From Chloroflexota bacterium (GTDB taxonomy: Bacteria; Chloroflexota; Dehalococcoidia; UBA2979): 35,463 bases of DNA. Shown here piece by piece: positions 23,479 through 32,392 of this stretch. A program made the translations under genes and the position numbers. Numbering within the stretch: the stretch's first letter is position 1; each line of letters begins with the position of its first letter. The DNA is taken from positions 1-35,463 of the forward strand of contig VGNK01000006.1 of the NCBI GenBank assembly GCA_016866055.1. Reading direction: 5' to 3'. The notes under the pieces were generated by a model. It did not search any database, had not been told where the DNA came from, and saw nothing but the letters and a program-made list of their open reading frames with translations.

Positions 23479-24693
23479 GTGGTCACGCTGAGCGAGCCCT
23501 CGGGCCGCGTCCCTGAGATCGCCGAGCACGAGCTGTTCGCTCCGTCGTTCTTCGACGACCCGTACCCGACCTACGCCGCGCTGCGCGAGCACGGCCCCCT
23601 CGTGCGGCTGGCCGGGACGCGCTCGTACCTCGTGATCGGCTTCGACGAGGCGTACCACGTCCTCCGCCACCACGAGCGCTACTCCTCAGCGGGCGAGCGC
23701 GTGATCGCCGGCGAGCGCGGCGACGCGGCCGCGCCGGACCGCGTTCGGCTCGTGCTGATCACCGACGATCCGCCGCGGCACACGCGCTTCCGCGGGCTCG
23801 TCAACCGCGCCTTCACACCGCGGCGCGTGCGCGACCTGGAGCCGTTCATCCGCGGCGTGGTCGAGCGGCTCGTCGACGCGTTCCCGCGCGGGGGCGCCGA
23901 CGTCGACGTCGTCGGCGCGCTCACGGTGCCGCTCCCGGTCACGGTGATCGCGACGCTGCTCGGGATCCCGCCCGCGGAGGGTGACCGCTTCAAGCGATGG
24001 TCGAACGCGTTGATCGCGGCGCAACAGGGCGCCGCGCGCCGTGCAGAGCTGATGGCGATGGGGCTCTACCTGATGGGGGCCGTCGTGCAACGTCGCGCGG
24101 AGCCGGCCGAGGACCTGCTCACCGCGCTCGCGGAGGCGGAGATCGACGGGGAGCGGCTGCAGGACTGGGAGATCACGGGGTTCGCGGTGCTGCTGCTCGT
24201 CGCCGGGAACGAGACAACGACGAACCTGATCGGCAACATGCTCAACGTGCTCGCGGGCCGGCCGGCGCTCTGGGAGCGGCTGCGTGCCGACCGCTCGCTC
24301 GTCGAGCCGTTCATCGAGGAGACGCTGCGCTACGACAGCCCGGTGCAGACGCTGCCGCGGATCGCGCTCGTTGAGGAGACGCTGGGGGGCGTCACGGTGT
24401 CGCCGGGGACGCAGCTCCACGTCTGCTACGGGGCGGCGAACCGGGACCCGCGCACCTTCCCCGAGCCGGACGAGTTCCGGCTCGACCGTGAGCTCTCCCG
24501 CCACCTCGCGTTCGGTAGCGGCATCCACTACTGCCTCGGGGCGCCGCTCGCGCGGGCGGAGGCGCGCATCGCGCTGGAGGCGCTCCTGGACCGCGTTACG
24601 GGCGTCTCGCGGGGCGCAGCGCCTGCGGAGCGCCAGCGGGCGTCGCATATCGTGCGCGGCTTCCAGCACCTGCCGCTGTCGTTCCGGGTGTAA
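23479..24693 (+). CDS. Cytochrome P450
   Basis: A 404-residue bacterial class I P450. The I-helix motif is LLVAGNETTTNLIGN, the K-helix ExxR is EETLR, and the heme-binding loop is FGSGIHYCLGAPLAR with the Cys ligand near residue 352. It hydroxylates an unknown organic substrate using electrons from the adjacent ferredoxin; no reductase is visible. GTG 23479 overlaps its GGAGG (23475-23479), so a CTG start at 23488 (8 nt after GGAGG) is possible; I annotate the GTG. The stop TAA is followed by a hairpin and then by the IS remnant. Confidence 0.92.
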   Translation: MVTLSEPSGRVPEIAEHELFAPSFFDDPYPTYAALREHGPLVRLAGTRSYLVIGFDEAYHVLRHHERYSSAGERVIAGERGDAAAPDRVRLVLITDDPPRHTRFRGLVNRAFTPRRVRDLEPFIRGVVERLVDAFPRGGADVDVVGALTVPLPVTVIATLLGIPPAEGDRFKRWSNALIAAQQGAARRAELMAMGLYLMGAVVQRRAEPAEDLLTALAEAEIDGERLQDWEITGFAVLLLVAGNETTTNLIGNMLNVLAGRPALWERLRADRSLVEPFIEETLRYDSPVQTLPRIALVEETLGGVTVSPGTQLHVCYGAANRDPRTFPEPDEFRLDRELSRHLAFGSGIHYCLGAPLARAEARIALEALLDRVTGVSRGAAPAERQRASHIVRGFQHLPLSFRV

Positions 24694-24707
24694 ACTCCGC
24701 GCCGATC

Positions 24708-24749
24708 GGGCTGGAACGGGCGCGAAGGGCCGGGCGTCTGTTCTAGCCC
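24708..24749 (+). terminator. Hairpin terminator candidate after the P450 gene
   Basis: GGGCTGGAAC (24708-24717) pairs with GTTCTAGCCC (24740-24749): ten pairs including one G-U, 22-nt loop, 15 bp after the stop. There is no T-run. The 24694-25076 stretch otherwise contains only this hairpin, GC-rich DNA and the IS remnant. Confidence 0.5.
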
Positions 24750-24825
24750 ATCGCTATGCCCCGGCGGCGCCGGCCCGGCGTGCCCGGCCCGGCCGGCGGC
24801 GTACCCGTCCCTCGCCGAGGGCTAG

Positions 24826-25076
24826 CAGGGTGTTGGAGAACGAAGCGTGCAAGCGAGGAGAGCTTGCCCTGTTCCAGTCGTCTGCTCGGTGTTGAGCGAG
24901 CGCCGGAGCGTGCGGATCAGCCGGCGGAGGGCGCACTACGCCGCGCGCGCGGCATCGAGCTTCGTCAGGCGAACGAGGTTGTAGGCTGCGGCGGTGAGCT
25001 CGAACCACCAGCGGTTGCGGGCGAGGCCGACGTAGCGCAGCTTGCGTCCTGGGCGACCGGCGCTTTCAGCACCCTG
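24826..25076. mobile_element. Internally deleted IS element (MITE-like), 251 bp
   Basis: The left end reads CAGGGTGTTGGA, and the right end on the opposite strand reads CAGGGTGCTGAA, matching at 10 of the first 12 positions. Both ends are flanked by CTAG (24822-24825 and 25077-25080), consistent with a 4-bp target duplication. Between them is only the C-terminal tail of a transposase. Families with CTAG-like targets include IS5 and IS1182; the family is not certain. Confidence 0.65.
24936..25049 (-). pseudogene. Transposase C-terminal remnant
   Basis: On the - strand a 37-codon stretch reads GRKLRYVGLARNRWWFELTA and continues AAYNLVRLTKLDAARAA before TAG at 24936-24938. This is typical of the C-terminus of DDE transposases of the IS5/IS1182 type. 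The frame runs straight out of the right inverted repeat, so everything upstream of this tail has been deleted. It is non-functional but might be mobilised in trans. Confidence 0.7.
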
Positions 25077-26387
25077 CTAGTCGAGGTGCAGGAGCGCCGG
25101 CTCCGCCAGGTACGCGGCGAGCGCCGTCACGAAGATCGCCAGCCCGCAGAACACGAGGTAGCGGTCCGCGCCGACCACCTCCGCCGCCGCGCCCGCGAGC
25201 AGGGAGCCGAGCGGGATCACCCCGGCGATCGCGAGCGACGAGATGCTCATCACGCGCCCCATCAAGTGATCCGGCGTGTTGCTCTGCAGCAGCGTCTGGT
25301 TGAGGTTGATGAACGCGCCGCCCCCGAGGCCCCACGCGAACATGAAGAACGCGAGCAGCGTGTACCACGGCGCGAGGCCCATCCCGATCAGCACGATCGG
25401 TGCGAAAATGATCATGTTCAGCGTGAAGATCTGCCCCTTGCGCTCGAGCCGCCGCAGCGAGCCGATGGCGGCCGACATCAGGAACATCCCGGCGCCGGTG
25501 ACCGCGAACAGCATGCTCGCGGAGAACGCCCCCTCGCCGAGCTTCACGCGGGCGATATCCGGGACGAGCACGAAGACGGGCCCGAGCATGAAGAGCCCGG
25601 AGATGACCATGATCGCCATGAGCGCGCGCAGCGCCGGGTTGCCGAAGACGAAGCGCAGACCCTCGAGCACCTGCGGGAGCATCGCTCGGGGTGCGCCCGC
25701 TCGTGCGGAGACCATCGGGACGCGGACGGCGAACATCGCGAGCGAGGTGAGCGCGTAGAGCATGGCCTGCAGCGCGAACGCGGCGCCGAACCCCCAGAGC
25801 GCGATCGCGGCGCCGCCCACGCTCGCGCCGACGATCTGCGCGAGGTTCTGGCCCATCGTGCGGAGCACGATGCCGTTCATGAGCAACTCGCGCGGAACGA
25901 TCGCCGAGATGATCGCGGTGAGCGCCGGCTGCAGGACCGCGCCCGCGGCGCCGAGGGCGAGCGCCGAGAGGAGCGCGAGCGGGATGTTGATCACGCCGAC
26001 CCAGACGGAGCCGGCGGTCGCGATCGCGCCCGCGGCCGCCACGAGCGATACGAGCGCGACGAGCCGCCCGCGGTTCATGCGGTCCGCCCAGACCCCCGCC
26101 GGTAACGTGATAAAGAACGCGGGGATGCCGAGCGCGAACCCGACGACGCCGGCGAGCCCGGCGCGCCCCGAGATTTCGAGGACGAGCCATATGAAGACGA
26201 AGCGCTGTGCGCCGAAGACCGTGAAGTAGGCGAGCGTGCCGAGCCAGTAGAACGGGAAGTCGCGCAGGGCGAAGGTGGCGAGGAGTGGCATCGCGGCCAG
26301 GCGCGCCCGGATCCCCGGCCGCGCGCCCACCCCGGCCCGACCACGGGCGGCGGCGACCCCCTCCGGGGGCGGCGGTGAGTCGGCCAT
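25077..26387 (-). CDS. MFS exporter (EntS-like, MFS_3 type)
   Basis: A 436-residue membrane transporter with about twelve hydrophobic segments. The loop motif GVWADRMNRGRLV between TM2 and TM3 matches the major-facilitator signature. The overall arrangement (FPFYWLGTLAYFTVFGAQRF, then DHLMGRVMSISSLAIAGVIP) matches the MFS_3 group that contains the enterobactin exporter EntS. It probably exports a drug or small organic compound. ATG 26387 has a G-rich Shine-Dalgarno. Its TAG stop lies in the right CTAG flank of the IS remnant. It is divergent from the SDR gene. Confidence 0.9.
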   Translation of the reverse strand: MADSPPPPEGVAAARGRAGVGARPGIRARLAAMPLLATFALRDFPFYWLGTLAYFTVFGAQRFVFIWLVLEISGRAGLAGVVGFALGIPAFFITLPAGVWADRMNRGRLVALVSLVAAAGAIATAGSVWVGVINIPLALLSALALGAAGAVLQPALTAIISAIVPRELLMNGIVLRTMGQNLAQIVGASVGGAAIALWGFGAAFALQAMLYALTSLAMFAVRVPMVSARAGAPRAMLPQVLEGLRFVFGNPALRALMAIMVISGLFMLGPVFVLVPDIARVKLGEGAFSASMLFAVTGAGMFLMSAAIGSLRRLERKGQIFTLNMIIFAPIVLIGMGLAPWYTLLAFFMFAWGLGGGAFINLNQTLLQSNTPDHLMGRVMSISSLAIAGVIPLGSLLAGAAAEVVGADRYLVFCGLAIFVTALAAYLAEPALLHLD

Positions 26388-26516
26388 GCGCACCCCCCAC
26401 GGCCACCGCGCGGCCCGTCGCGGGGTCGCGCGTTCGGCGGATGCTACCGTACGCCGGCCGCGGGACGCCCACGCGAGACGCGCGGGACCCGGACGAGACC
26501 GCGCGGAGGGGGCGGG

Positions 26517-27422
26517 ATGCGCGAGTTCACGGGACGGGTGGCGGTCGTCACCGGGGCCGCGAGCGGCATCGGGCGCGGGCTCGCCGAGCGCTTCGCCGCC
26601 GAGGGCATGAAGGTCGTGCTCGCGGACGTCGAGGAGGCCGCCCTGGAGGCGGCCGTGCGCGACCTCCGGCAGCGCGAGCACGACGTCATCGGCGTGCGGG
26701 CGGACGTCTCCGCGCAGGCCGCGGTCGAGGAGCTGCGCGACCGTGCCTACGAGGCGTACGGCGCGGTGCACGTCCTCTGCAACAACGCCGGCGTCGCCGG
26801 AGGGGGCGGGGCCGCCTGGGAGTCGACGCCGAACGACTGGGCGTGGGTGCTCGGGGTCAACCTGTGGGGCGTGATCCACGGCGTGCGCGCCTTCGTGCCG
26901 CGCATGCTCGCGCAGGGTGAGCCGGGCTGGGTCGTGAACACGGCCTCGATGCTCGGGCTCGTCTCGGGGGGCGGTGGGGGGCCGTACGGCGTCTCGAAGC
27001 ACGCCGTCGTGCGGCTCACCGAGGGCCTCTACTACGACCTGCGTTCGCGCGACGCGCAGATCGGCTGCTCGGTGCTCTGCCCGGGGATGATCGCGACGAA
27101 CATCATCGAGGCGGAGCGCAACCGCCCCGCCGCGCTCGCCGATCCGGCCGCGGACGACGCCTCGGCTCGCGAGCGCGCGCGCATGCGCACCGAGACCGCA
27201 CAGCGGTTCAGGGCCTTCGGCATGCCGCCCGACGAGGTCGCCGAGATCGTGCTCGACGCGATCCGCGAGGAGCGCTTCTACATCCTTACCCACCCCGAGG
27301 GGATCAAGGACCGCGTGCGCTCGCGCATGGAGGACATCCTCCTCGACCGCGCGCCGTCCCCGCCGCCCGCGCCGGGACAGGGGGTCAGCGTCGCCGGGTC
27401 GCGCCGCGCTCAGCCCTCGTAG
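26517..27422 (+). CDS. Short-chain dehydrogenase/reductase
   Basis: A 301-residue SDR. The cofactor motif VVTGAASGIGRGLAERF, NNAG in LCNNAGVAG, the catalytic Ser in NTASMLGLVSG and YGVSK are all present, so it should be active as an alcohol/ketone dehydrogenase. ATG 26517 has GGAGG upstream. Its TAG stop lies inside the opposing amidohydrolase gene, with a 13-bp overlap. The C-terminal tail (PPPAPGQGVSVAGSRRAQPS) looks like low-complexity extension. It is divergent from the MFS exporter across 129 bp. Confidence 0.92.
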   Translation: MREFTGRVAVVTGAASGIGRGLAERFAAEGMKVVLADVEEAALEAAVRDLRQREHDVIGVRADVSAQAAVEELRDRAYEAYGAVHVLCNNAGVAGGGGAAWESTPNDWAWVLGVNLWGVIHGVRAFVPRMLAQGEPGWVVNTASMLGLVSGGGGGPYGVSKHAVVRLTEGLYYDLRSRDAQIGCSVLCPGMIATNIIEAERNRPAALADPAADDASARERARMRTETAQRFRAFGMPPDEVAEIVLDAIREERFYILTHPEGIKDRVRSRMEDILLDRAPSPPPAPGQGVSVAGSRRAQPS

Positions 27423-29020
27423 ACCGCGCGCCCTTCGACGAAGGTCATCGACACCGGCAGGTCGCGGAGCTCGCGCACCGGGACGCGGCGCACGTCCTCG
27501 GAGAGGACCACGAGGTCGGCGAGCTTGCCCGGCTCGATGCTGCCCTTGATCGCCTCCTCGTACGACGCGTACGCCCCGTTGAGCGTGTGCATCCGGATCG
27601 CGGTGTCGAGGTCGACGCGCTCGTCCGGCCCGCACACGTCGCCGCCCAGCGTCGCGCGCGTCTGCGCCTGCTCGATGCCGAAGAGCGGGCGGTAGTCGGT
27701 GACCGGCGCGTCGGAGGATCCGGCGACCGTGAGGCCGGCGGCGGTGAGCGACTTCGCCGCGAACATCACGTCGGCGCGGTGGCGGCCGTAGTTGCGGAGG
27801 TAGCCGTCGCCGAACTCCCAGAAGAACGCGGGTTGCATCGCGGGAACGATCTGCTGCTGTGCGAGGCGTCGCTGCAGGTCGGGCGGCGTGATCCCGCAGT
27901 GCTCGATGCGGTGGCGGAGGCCGGTGCGCGGCGCCTCCGCCTGCGCGCGCGCCATCGCGTCGAGCGTCTGCTCGATCGCGCGATCGCCGACCGCGTGTAC
28001 GGTGCACTGCCAGCCCGCGCGGTGCGCGCGCCCGATCAGCAAGTCGAGATCGGGTTGCCTCCAGTAGGCGATCCCGGAGTCGTCCGGGTCGGAGGTGTAG
28101 GGCTCGCGGGTGGCGGCGGTCGGGCCGGAGCTCGAGCCGTCCGTGATCACCTTGAACGCGCCGATGCGCAGGCGCGCATCGCCGAAGCGGGAGCGGAAGC
28201 CGCTGTTCAGGATCGGGACGTGCGGGTGGTCGAGCGCGTTGACCGTGACGAAGGCGTAGATGCGCACCTGCAGCTCGTCGCGCTGCACGAGGTCGGTCGC
28301 AATGTGGACCGGCACGCCCGCCATCCCGCCGGCGTCGTGGATGCTCGTGCCGCCGGCCGCCAGGTAGCGGCGGTTCGCGGCGACGAGGTAGCGCGCGACC
28401 TCCTCGCTGGTCGGCTGGGCCCCGGCCTGCAGCGGCCCGTTCGCGCGCTCGTACGCGACGCCGAGCAGGCGGCCGCCGGGGTCGCGGTCGTAGCGGCCGG
28501 CGTCGGGGTCGGGGGCCGTCTCCGCGAGCCCGGCGAGCTCGCGCGCCTTCGAGTTGAAGGCGACGATGTGCCCGCACGTGCGCACAAAGAGCACGGGGTG
28601 GTTCGGCGAGACGGGGTCGAAGTCGAGCCGGTTGGGGTGGCGCTGCTCGATGAGCTTCGAGTGGTCGTACCCGCGCCCGCGGATCCAGGTGCCGGCCGGC
28701 TGGCGCTCCGCGCGGCGGCGTACCTCCTCGACGAGCGCGCTGATGCTGTCCATGCCCGGCGCCTTGCAGTCGATCGCGTCCTCGGCCGCGCCGACGCCGG
28801 TGAAGTGGCAGTGCGCGTCCACGAAGCCGGGGAGCAGCGAGCGGCCGCGCAGGTCGACGTGCCGCGTCTGCGGGCCCGCCGTCGCGCGCATCGAGGCGGC
28901 GGAGCCGACGGCGAGGATCCGCCCGTCCGAGACCGCGACCGCCTCGGCGATCGCGTTGCCGCGGTCCACCGTGTGCACGGGCCCCCCGCTGAAGATCAGA
29001 TCGGCGCGGTCGCCCGCCAT
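27410..29020 (-). CDS. YtcJ-like amidohydrolase (amidohydrolase family 3)
   Basis: A 536-residue metal-dependent hydrolase. The N-terminal composite-fold strand is LIFSGGPVHTVDRGNAIAE. The HxH motif is in FVDAHCHFTG. Later motifs are FKVITDGSSSGPTAA, WQCTVHAVGDRAIEQ, RHRIEHCG and AGSSDAPVTDYRPLFG. The end KLADLVVLSEDV is typical of the family. The likely reaction is hydrolysis of an amide or formamide-type substrate. The chosen ATG 29020 has GGGCGGG upstream. It lies 13 bp after the flavin split-barrel gene on the same strand, so the two are an operon. Confidence 0.92.
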   Translation of the reverse strand: MAGDRADLIFSGGPVHTVDRGNAIAEAVAVSDGRILAVGSAASMRATAGPQTRHVDLRGRSLLPGFVDAHCHFTGVGAAEDAIDCKAPGMDSISALVEEVRRRAERQPAGTWIRGRGYDHSKLIEQRHPNRLDFDPVSPNHPVLFVRTCGHIVAFNSKARELAGLAETAPDPDAGRYDRDPGGRLLGVAYERANGPLQAGAQPTSEEVARYLVAANRRYLAAGGTSIHDAGGMAGVPVHIATDLVQRDELQVRIYAFVTVNALDHPHVPILNSGFRSRFGDARLRIGAFKVITDGSSSGPTAATREPYTSDPDDSGIAYWRQPDLDLLIGRAHRAGWQCTVHAVGDRAIEQTLDAMARAQAEAPRTGLRHRIEHCGITPPDLQRRLAQQQIVPAMQPAFFWEFGDGYLRNYGRHRADVMFAAKSLTAAGLTVAGSSDAPVTDYRPLFGIEQAQTRATLGGDVCGPDERVDLDTAIRMHTLNGAYASYEEAIKGSIEPGKLADLVVLSEDVRRVPVRELRDLPVSMTFVEGRAVYEG

Positions 29021-29033
29021 CGTCGCCCGCCCT

Positions 29034-29531
29034 TCATCGCCCCGCGGGCCGGCCACGCGCCTGGAACTCGCGATCGGCCCGCTTGCCCCGGTAGACGCTC
29101 ATGTCGATCGCCCGCCACACCTCCGGGCGCAGCCGCAACAGGATGCGGGGCTCCGTCCGCATGTTCGCAAAGAACCGCTCGACCGCCTGGGCGCGCGCGA
29201 GGTCGCCCCGTCCCACGTACTTCTCGGCCAGCAGGCGCGAGATCGGCCAGATGTCGAAGTCGGGTGGCTCCAGGACCTCCACGCGCCCGTCGACCCCCAC
29301 GTGGCCCGGGTGCGGCGCCGAGGCCTCGATGCACAGCGAGGCGCGCGGGTCGCGGCGCAGCTGCCGGCACCAGACGCGGTTGGTGGTGCCCGTCAGCCAG
29401 AACTCGCCGTCGCGCCAGAGCCACCAGATCGGGACCGTGTACGGCCGACCGTCGCGGCGTAGCGTCGCGATCACGCCGACGTGCGGCTCCCGCAGAAAGC
29501 GCTCGCGGAGCGCGTCGGACATTCGTGGCAT
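29034..29531 (-). CDS. PPOX-type FMN/F420-binding split-barrel protein
   Basis: A 165-residue protein of the pyridoxamine-5'-phosphate-oxidase-like split-barrel fold. Evidence: VGVIATLRRDGRPYTVPIWW and GEFWLTGTTNRVWCRQLRRD, with RASLCIEASAPHPGHVGVDG following. Such proteins in Actinomycetota bind FMN or F420 and reduce diverse substrates; which cofactor applies here is unclear. The start ATG 29531 has GGGAGGGA 5 nt upstream. It is upstream of the YtcJ-like amidohydrolase in the same operon and divergent from the antiporter. Confidence 0.88.
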   Translation of the reverse strand: MPRMSDALRERFLREPHVGVIATLRRDGRPYTVPIWWLWRDGEFWLTGTTNRVWCRQLRRDPRASLCIEASAPHPGHVGVDGRVEVLEPPDFDIWPISRLLAEKYVGRGDLARAQAVERFFANMRTEPRILLRLRPEVWRAIDMSVYRGKRADREFQARGRPAGR

Positions 29532-29622
29532 CGCGGTCCCTCCCGCCCGGCCGGCATCGTAGCAGCGCGCCGCGCCGTCCCCGCCGCCCGGTGACCCCGG
29601 GCGCTGCCCTTCGGATGGTCGC

Positions 29623-31420
29623 GTGGAACACGGGCAGTCGCTCTTCGGCGTCGCGGTGGCGGCGATGCTCGTGCTGCATCGCCTGCGCCTGCCCGCGTTC
29701 GGCGGGCTGCTCGTGGGCGGGGCGCTCGCCGGGCTCGGGGGCTTCGGCATCCTCACCGGCGTGGAGGACATCCGCGAGGTCGCCGAGATCAGCGTGATCC
29801 TGCTGCTGTTCACGATCGGTCTCGAGTTCTCGCTCGCGCGGCTGCGCTACATCCGGCGGCCGGTGCTCATCGGGGGGACGCTGCAGGTGGGCGTGACGCT
29901 CGCGGCGGCGTTCATCGTGCTGGTGATGCTCGGCGACAGCATCACGCGCGCGCTGCTGTTCGGAGCGGTGGCGGCGCTGTCGAGCACGGCGATCGTGCTG
30001 CGCATGCTCTCGGATTGCGGCGAGCTCGACGCGCGCATGGCCGGCTGATCGTCGGCATCCTGATCTTCCAGGACCTGCTCGTGATCCCGCTGACGCTGCT
30101 CGTCCCGCTGCTCGCGGGGCGGAGTCGGCCGGCCTGCTGCGCCAGGCGGCGGTCGAAACGCTCCTGGCCGCCGCGATCGTGCTCGCCGCGACGATCGCCG
30201 TGCGCCTGCTGATCCCGGTCTTCTTCTCGGCGGTCGCCGCCACGATGAGCCGTGAGCTCTTCCTCCCCGCGGTGCTCAGCGCGGGATCGGCGCCGCGTGG
30301 CTGATGGCGGAGCTGGGCCTCTCGGTCGCGCTCGGCGCCCTCCTCGCCGGGATGTTGCTCGCCGACACCGACTACGGACCGCGCGCGATGGCGGAGATGA
30401 TCCCGCTGCGCGACACCTTCGGGAGCCTCTTCTTCTCGCTCGGGATGCTCTTCGACGTGCGCATCGTGCTCGACGACCCGCTGCGCAGCTCGCTCGTGCT
30501 CGCCGGGTTCGTGCTCGGCAAGGGGCTTGTCGCGACGCTCGACGGTCGCGATGCGCTACCCCGCGCGCGCAGCATCGCGCGCCGGCGTCGCGCTCGCGCA
30601 GTTCGGCGAGTTCGGCTTCGTGCTGCCGCTGCTCGGCCAGAGCGAGGGCCTCGTCACGGGCATCGAGACGAGCCTGATCGTGACGGCGGGCATGATGAGC
30701 ATGCTGTTCTCGCGCGTCGCGATCGCGCTGGCGCCGCGCATGCACGCGGGCGAGATGATGCTGCGCCCGCTCGAGCGGCTGATGCGCGTGCGCGGCATCG
30801 ACGAGGCGCGACCCGAGGACCGCGGCCTCTCCGGCCACGTGGTCGTGGTCGGCTACGGCGTGGCCGGGCGGGTGCTCAGCCGGGCGCTGCGCTCCACTGG
30901 CGCGCGCTACCTCGTGCTCGAGCTCGCCGCCGACCGCGTGCGCGACGCGCGCGCGCGGGGCGAGCCGGCGTACTACGGCGACATCGCGAGCGTCGAGGCG
31001 ATGCACCACGCAGGCGTCCCGCGCGCCCGCGCACTCGTGCTGCTGATCAACGACTTCGACGCGGTGCGCCGCGCGATCAGCACGGCCCGCCTGCTCTGCC
31101 CGGAGACGCCGATCCTCGTGCGCACGCGCTACGTGCGGGACCGCCCCGAGCTGCGGCGGCTCGGCGCCGACCAAGTGATCTGCGAGGAGCTCGGCGCCGG
31201 CGCCGAGGTCGCCGAGCACGTGCTCAGCGCGCTCTCGCTGCCCCGCCAGCGCGTCGCGAGCGCGCTCGCGAGCGCGCTGCGAGCCGACTACCGCGAGGAC
31301 GTGGCCGACACCGCGCCCGCGTGGTTCGTCGCGGTTGCCGCCGCGGGCGACGAGGAGCCCGATCCGGTCGAGCCGGACCCGCCGCTGTGGCCGAGCGCGG
31401 ACGCCAGCGAGGCGCGGTAG
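29623..31420 (+). pseudogene. CPA2 cation:proton antiporter with TrkA-N domain, four frameshifts
   Basis: A KefB/KefC-like potassium or sodium/proton antiporter whose reading frame is broken by four indels. The first part has FTIGLEFSLARLRYIRRP, the middle GRLIVGILIFQDLLVIPL, MAELGLSVALGALLAGMLLA and FGSLFFSLGML. The last part AQFGEFGFVLPLLGQ leads into a TrkA-N NAD-binding domain (HVVVVGYGVAGRVL). One missing base is needed at about 30036, one in G4 at 30116-30119 and one in GGG at 30283-30285. One extra base must be removed at about 30541. With these corrected it is a normal ~599-aa protein. The flawless sequence between breaks suggests sequencing error or very recent loss. Start GTG 29623. 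Confidence 0.85.
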
Positions 31421-31562
31421 CCGGAGCGGGGAATCGGCGGCGCTACGTGCTCTCGGCGGGCGCGGGCGGCGAGTCGATGAGCGCGCCCCGGAGCAGCAGC
31501 TGCGTGCGCGACTCCAGCCGCCCGAGGCCGCCGCGCTCGATGAAGACGGCCGCGAGCGTGGG

Positions 31563-32291
31563 CTACTTGCGCGGCTCGCCGCCGGAGGTCGGGTCGCCGA
31601 GACCGCGCAGCCGGGCGTCGAGCGCGCGCGCCTGATCGACGAGCGCGTACAGCGGCGTGCCGGCGGGCTCCTCGGCGCACGCGCAGTCCTCGCGCGCGAT
31701 CGCCTCCACCAGGTGCGGCGGCAGCTCCCAGTGCCGCGCGAGCGCCAGCGCGAGGTCGCGCTGCGAGTACCCCCACGCCGCGCGCTCGTCCTCGGGCGCG
31801 AGCCCGCGGTGCGCAGCGTCGTGCGCGAGGGCCGGGAAGTGCACGCGCACGATGAGGTCGCCGAGGTCGGCGAGGAGCGCCGCGGCGAACGCGCTGTCCG
31901 CGTGGTGACGGCTCACGGCCGCCACCACCTGCCCGAGGATCGCGAGCCGCATCGCGCCTCCCCACCAGGCGGCGTGCTCGAGCGCGCGCATCTCGCGGTC
32001 GACCGCGCCCGCGAGGGCGCAGGCGACGGTCACGCAGTAGACGGAGCGATGGCCGCTCTCGCGCAGCGCGTCGCGGATCGTGATCAGCGCGGGACCGCTG
32101 TGGCCGTTGTGGCGGGAGGCGAGGCGGAGGCGGTTCGCCTGGTGCTCGTCCGCCGACGCGATCTCGCCGAGCGTCTGCATCGTGAACGGGCTGTCCTCGC
32201 GGAGCGGGAGCAGGCGCTGGAGGCCACGCAGCTCCTCGCCGGGGCGTTGCCGGGCGAGCAGCCGCGCGACGCCGACCTCAAACGACGGCAC
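31563..32291 (-). CDS. HDOD-domain protein
   Basis: A 242-residue HDOD signalling-type protein (HD-related output domain, usually non-catalytic). VPSFEVGVARLLARQRP is the start of the first helical motif. The core includes LGEIASADEHQANRLRLASRHNG, RDALRESGHRSVYCVTVACAL and AAALLADLGDLIVRVHFPAL, with HWELPPHLVEAIAREDC following. The only in-frame conventional start upstream of the domain and after the CoA-transferase stop is GTG 32291, with no strong Shine-Dalgarno. After TAG 31563-31565 the same frame stays open for 39 more codons, reading PTLAAVFIERGGLGRLESRT onwards to TAG 31443-31445. A longer protein may therefore have been truncated by a nonsense change or base error. Confidence 0.75.
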   Translation of the reverse strand: MPSFEVGVARLLARQRPGEELRGLQRLLPLREDSPFTMQTLGEIASADEHQANRLRLASRHNGHSGPALITIRDALRESGHRSVYCVTVACALAGAVDREMRALEHAAWWGGAMRLAILGQVVAAVSRHHADSAFAAALLADLGDLIVRVHFPALAHDAAHRGLAPEDERAAWGYSQRDLALALARHWELPPHLVEAIAREDCACAEEPAGTPLYALVDQARALDARLRGLGDPTSGGEPRK

Positions 32292-32392
32292 GGACCAGAC
32301 GTCGGCCCCGGCCGTGGACGCACCATCCCGGCGAGCGCGGGCTTCCCCTTCGATCGTCGGAGCGCCCCAGGCCGCTCTGAAGCCCCGACGGG

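Noticed and set aside
24694-24825. Small RNA or tRNA between the P450 gene and the IS remnant
   Set aside because: The 10-bp paired stem fits a terminator; no cloverleaf or anticodon arm can be formed.
25077-28577. Reverse-strand open frame of about 1166 codons as a single giant protein
   Set aside because: Only the part from ATG 26387 is real (MFS exporter). The remainder is antisense to the SDR gene or out of frame with the amidohydrolase.
31563-31565. TAG in the HDOD gene as pyrrolysine
   Set aside because: Pyrrolysine is unlikely in this type of organism and TAG is the commonest stop in the window; truncation or base error is simpler.
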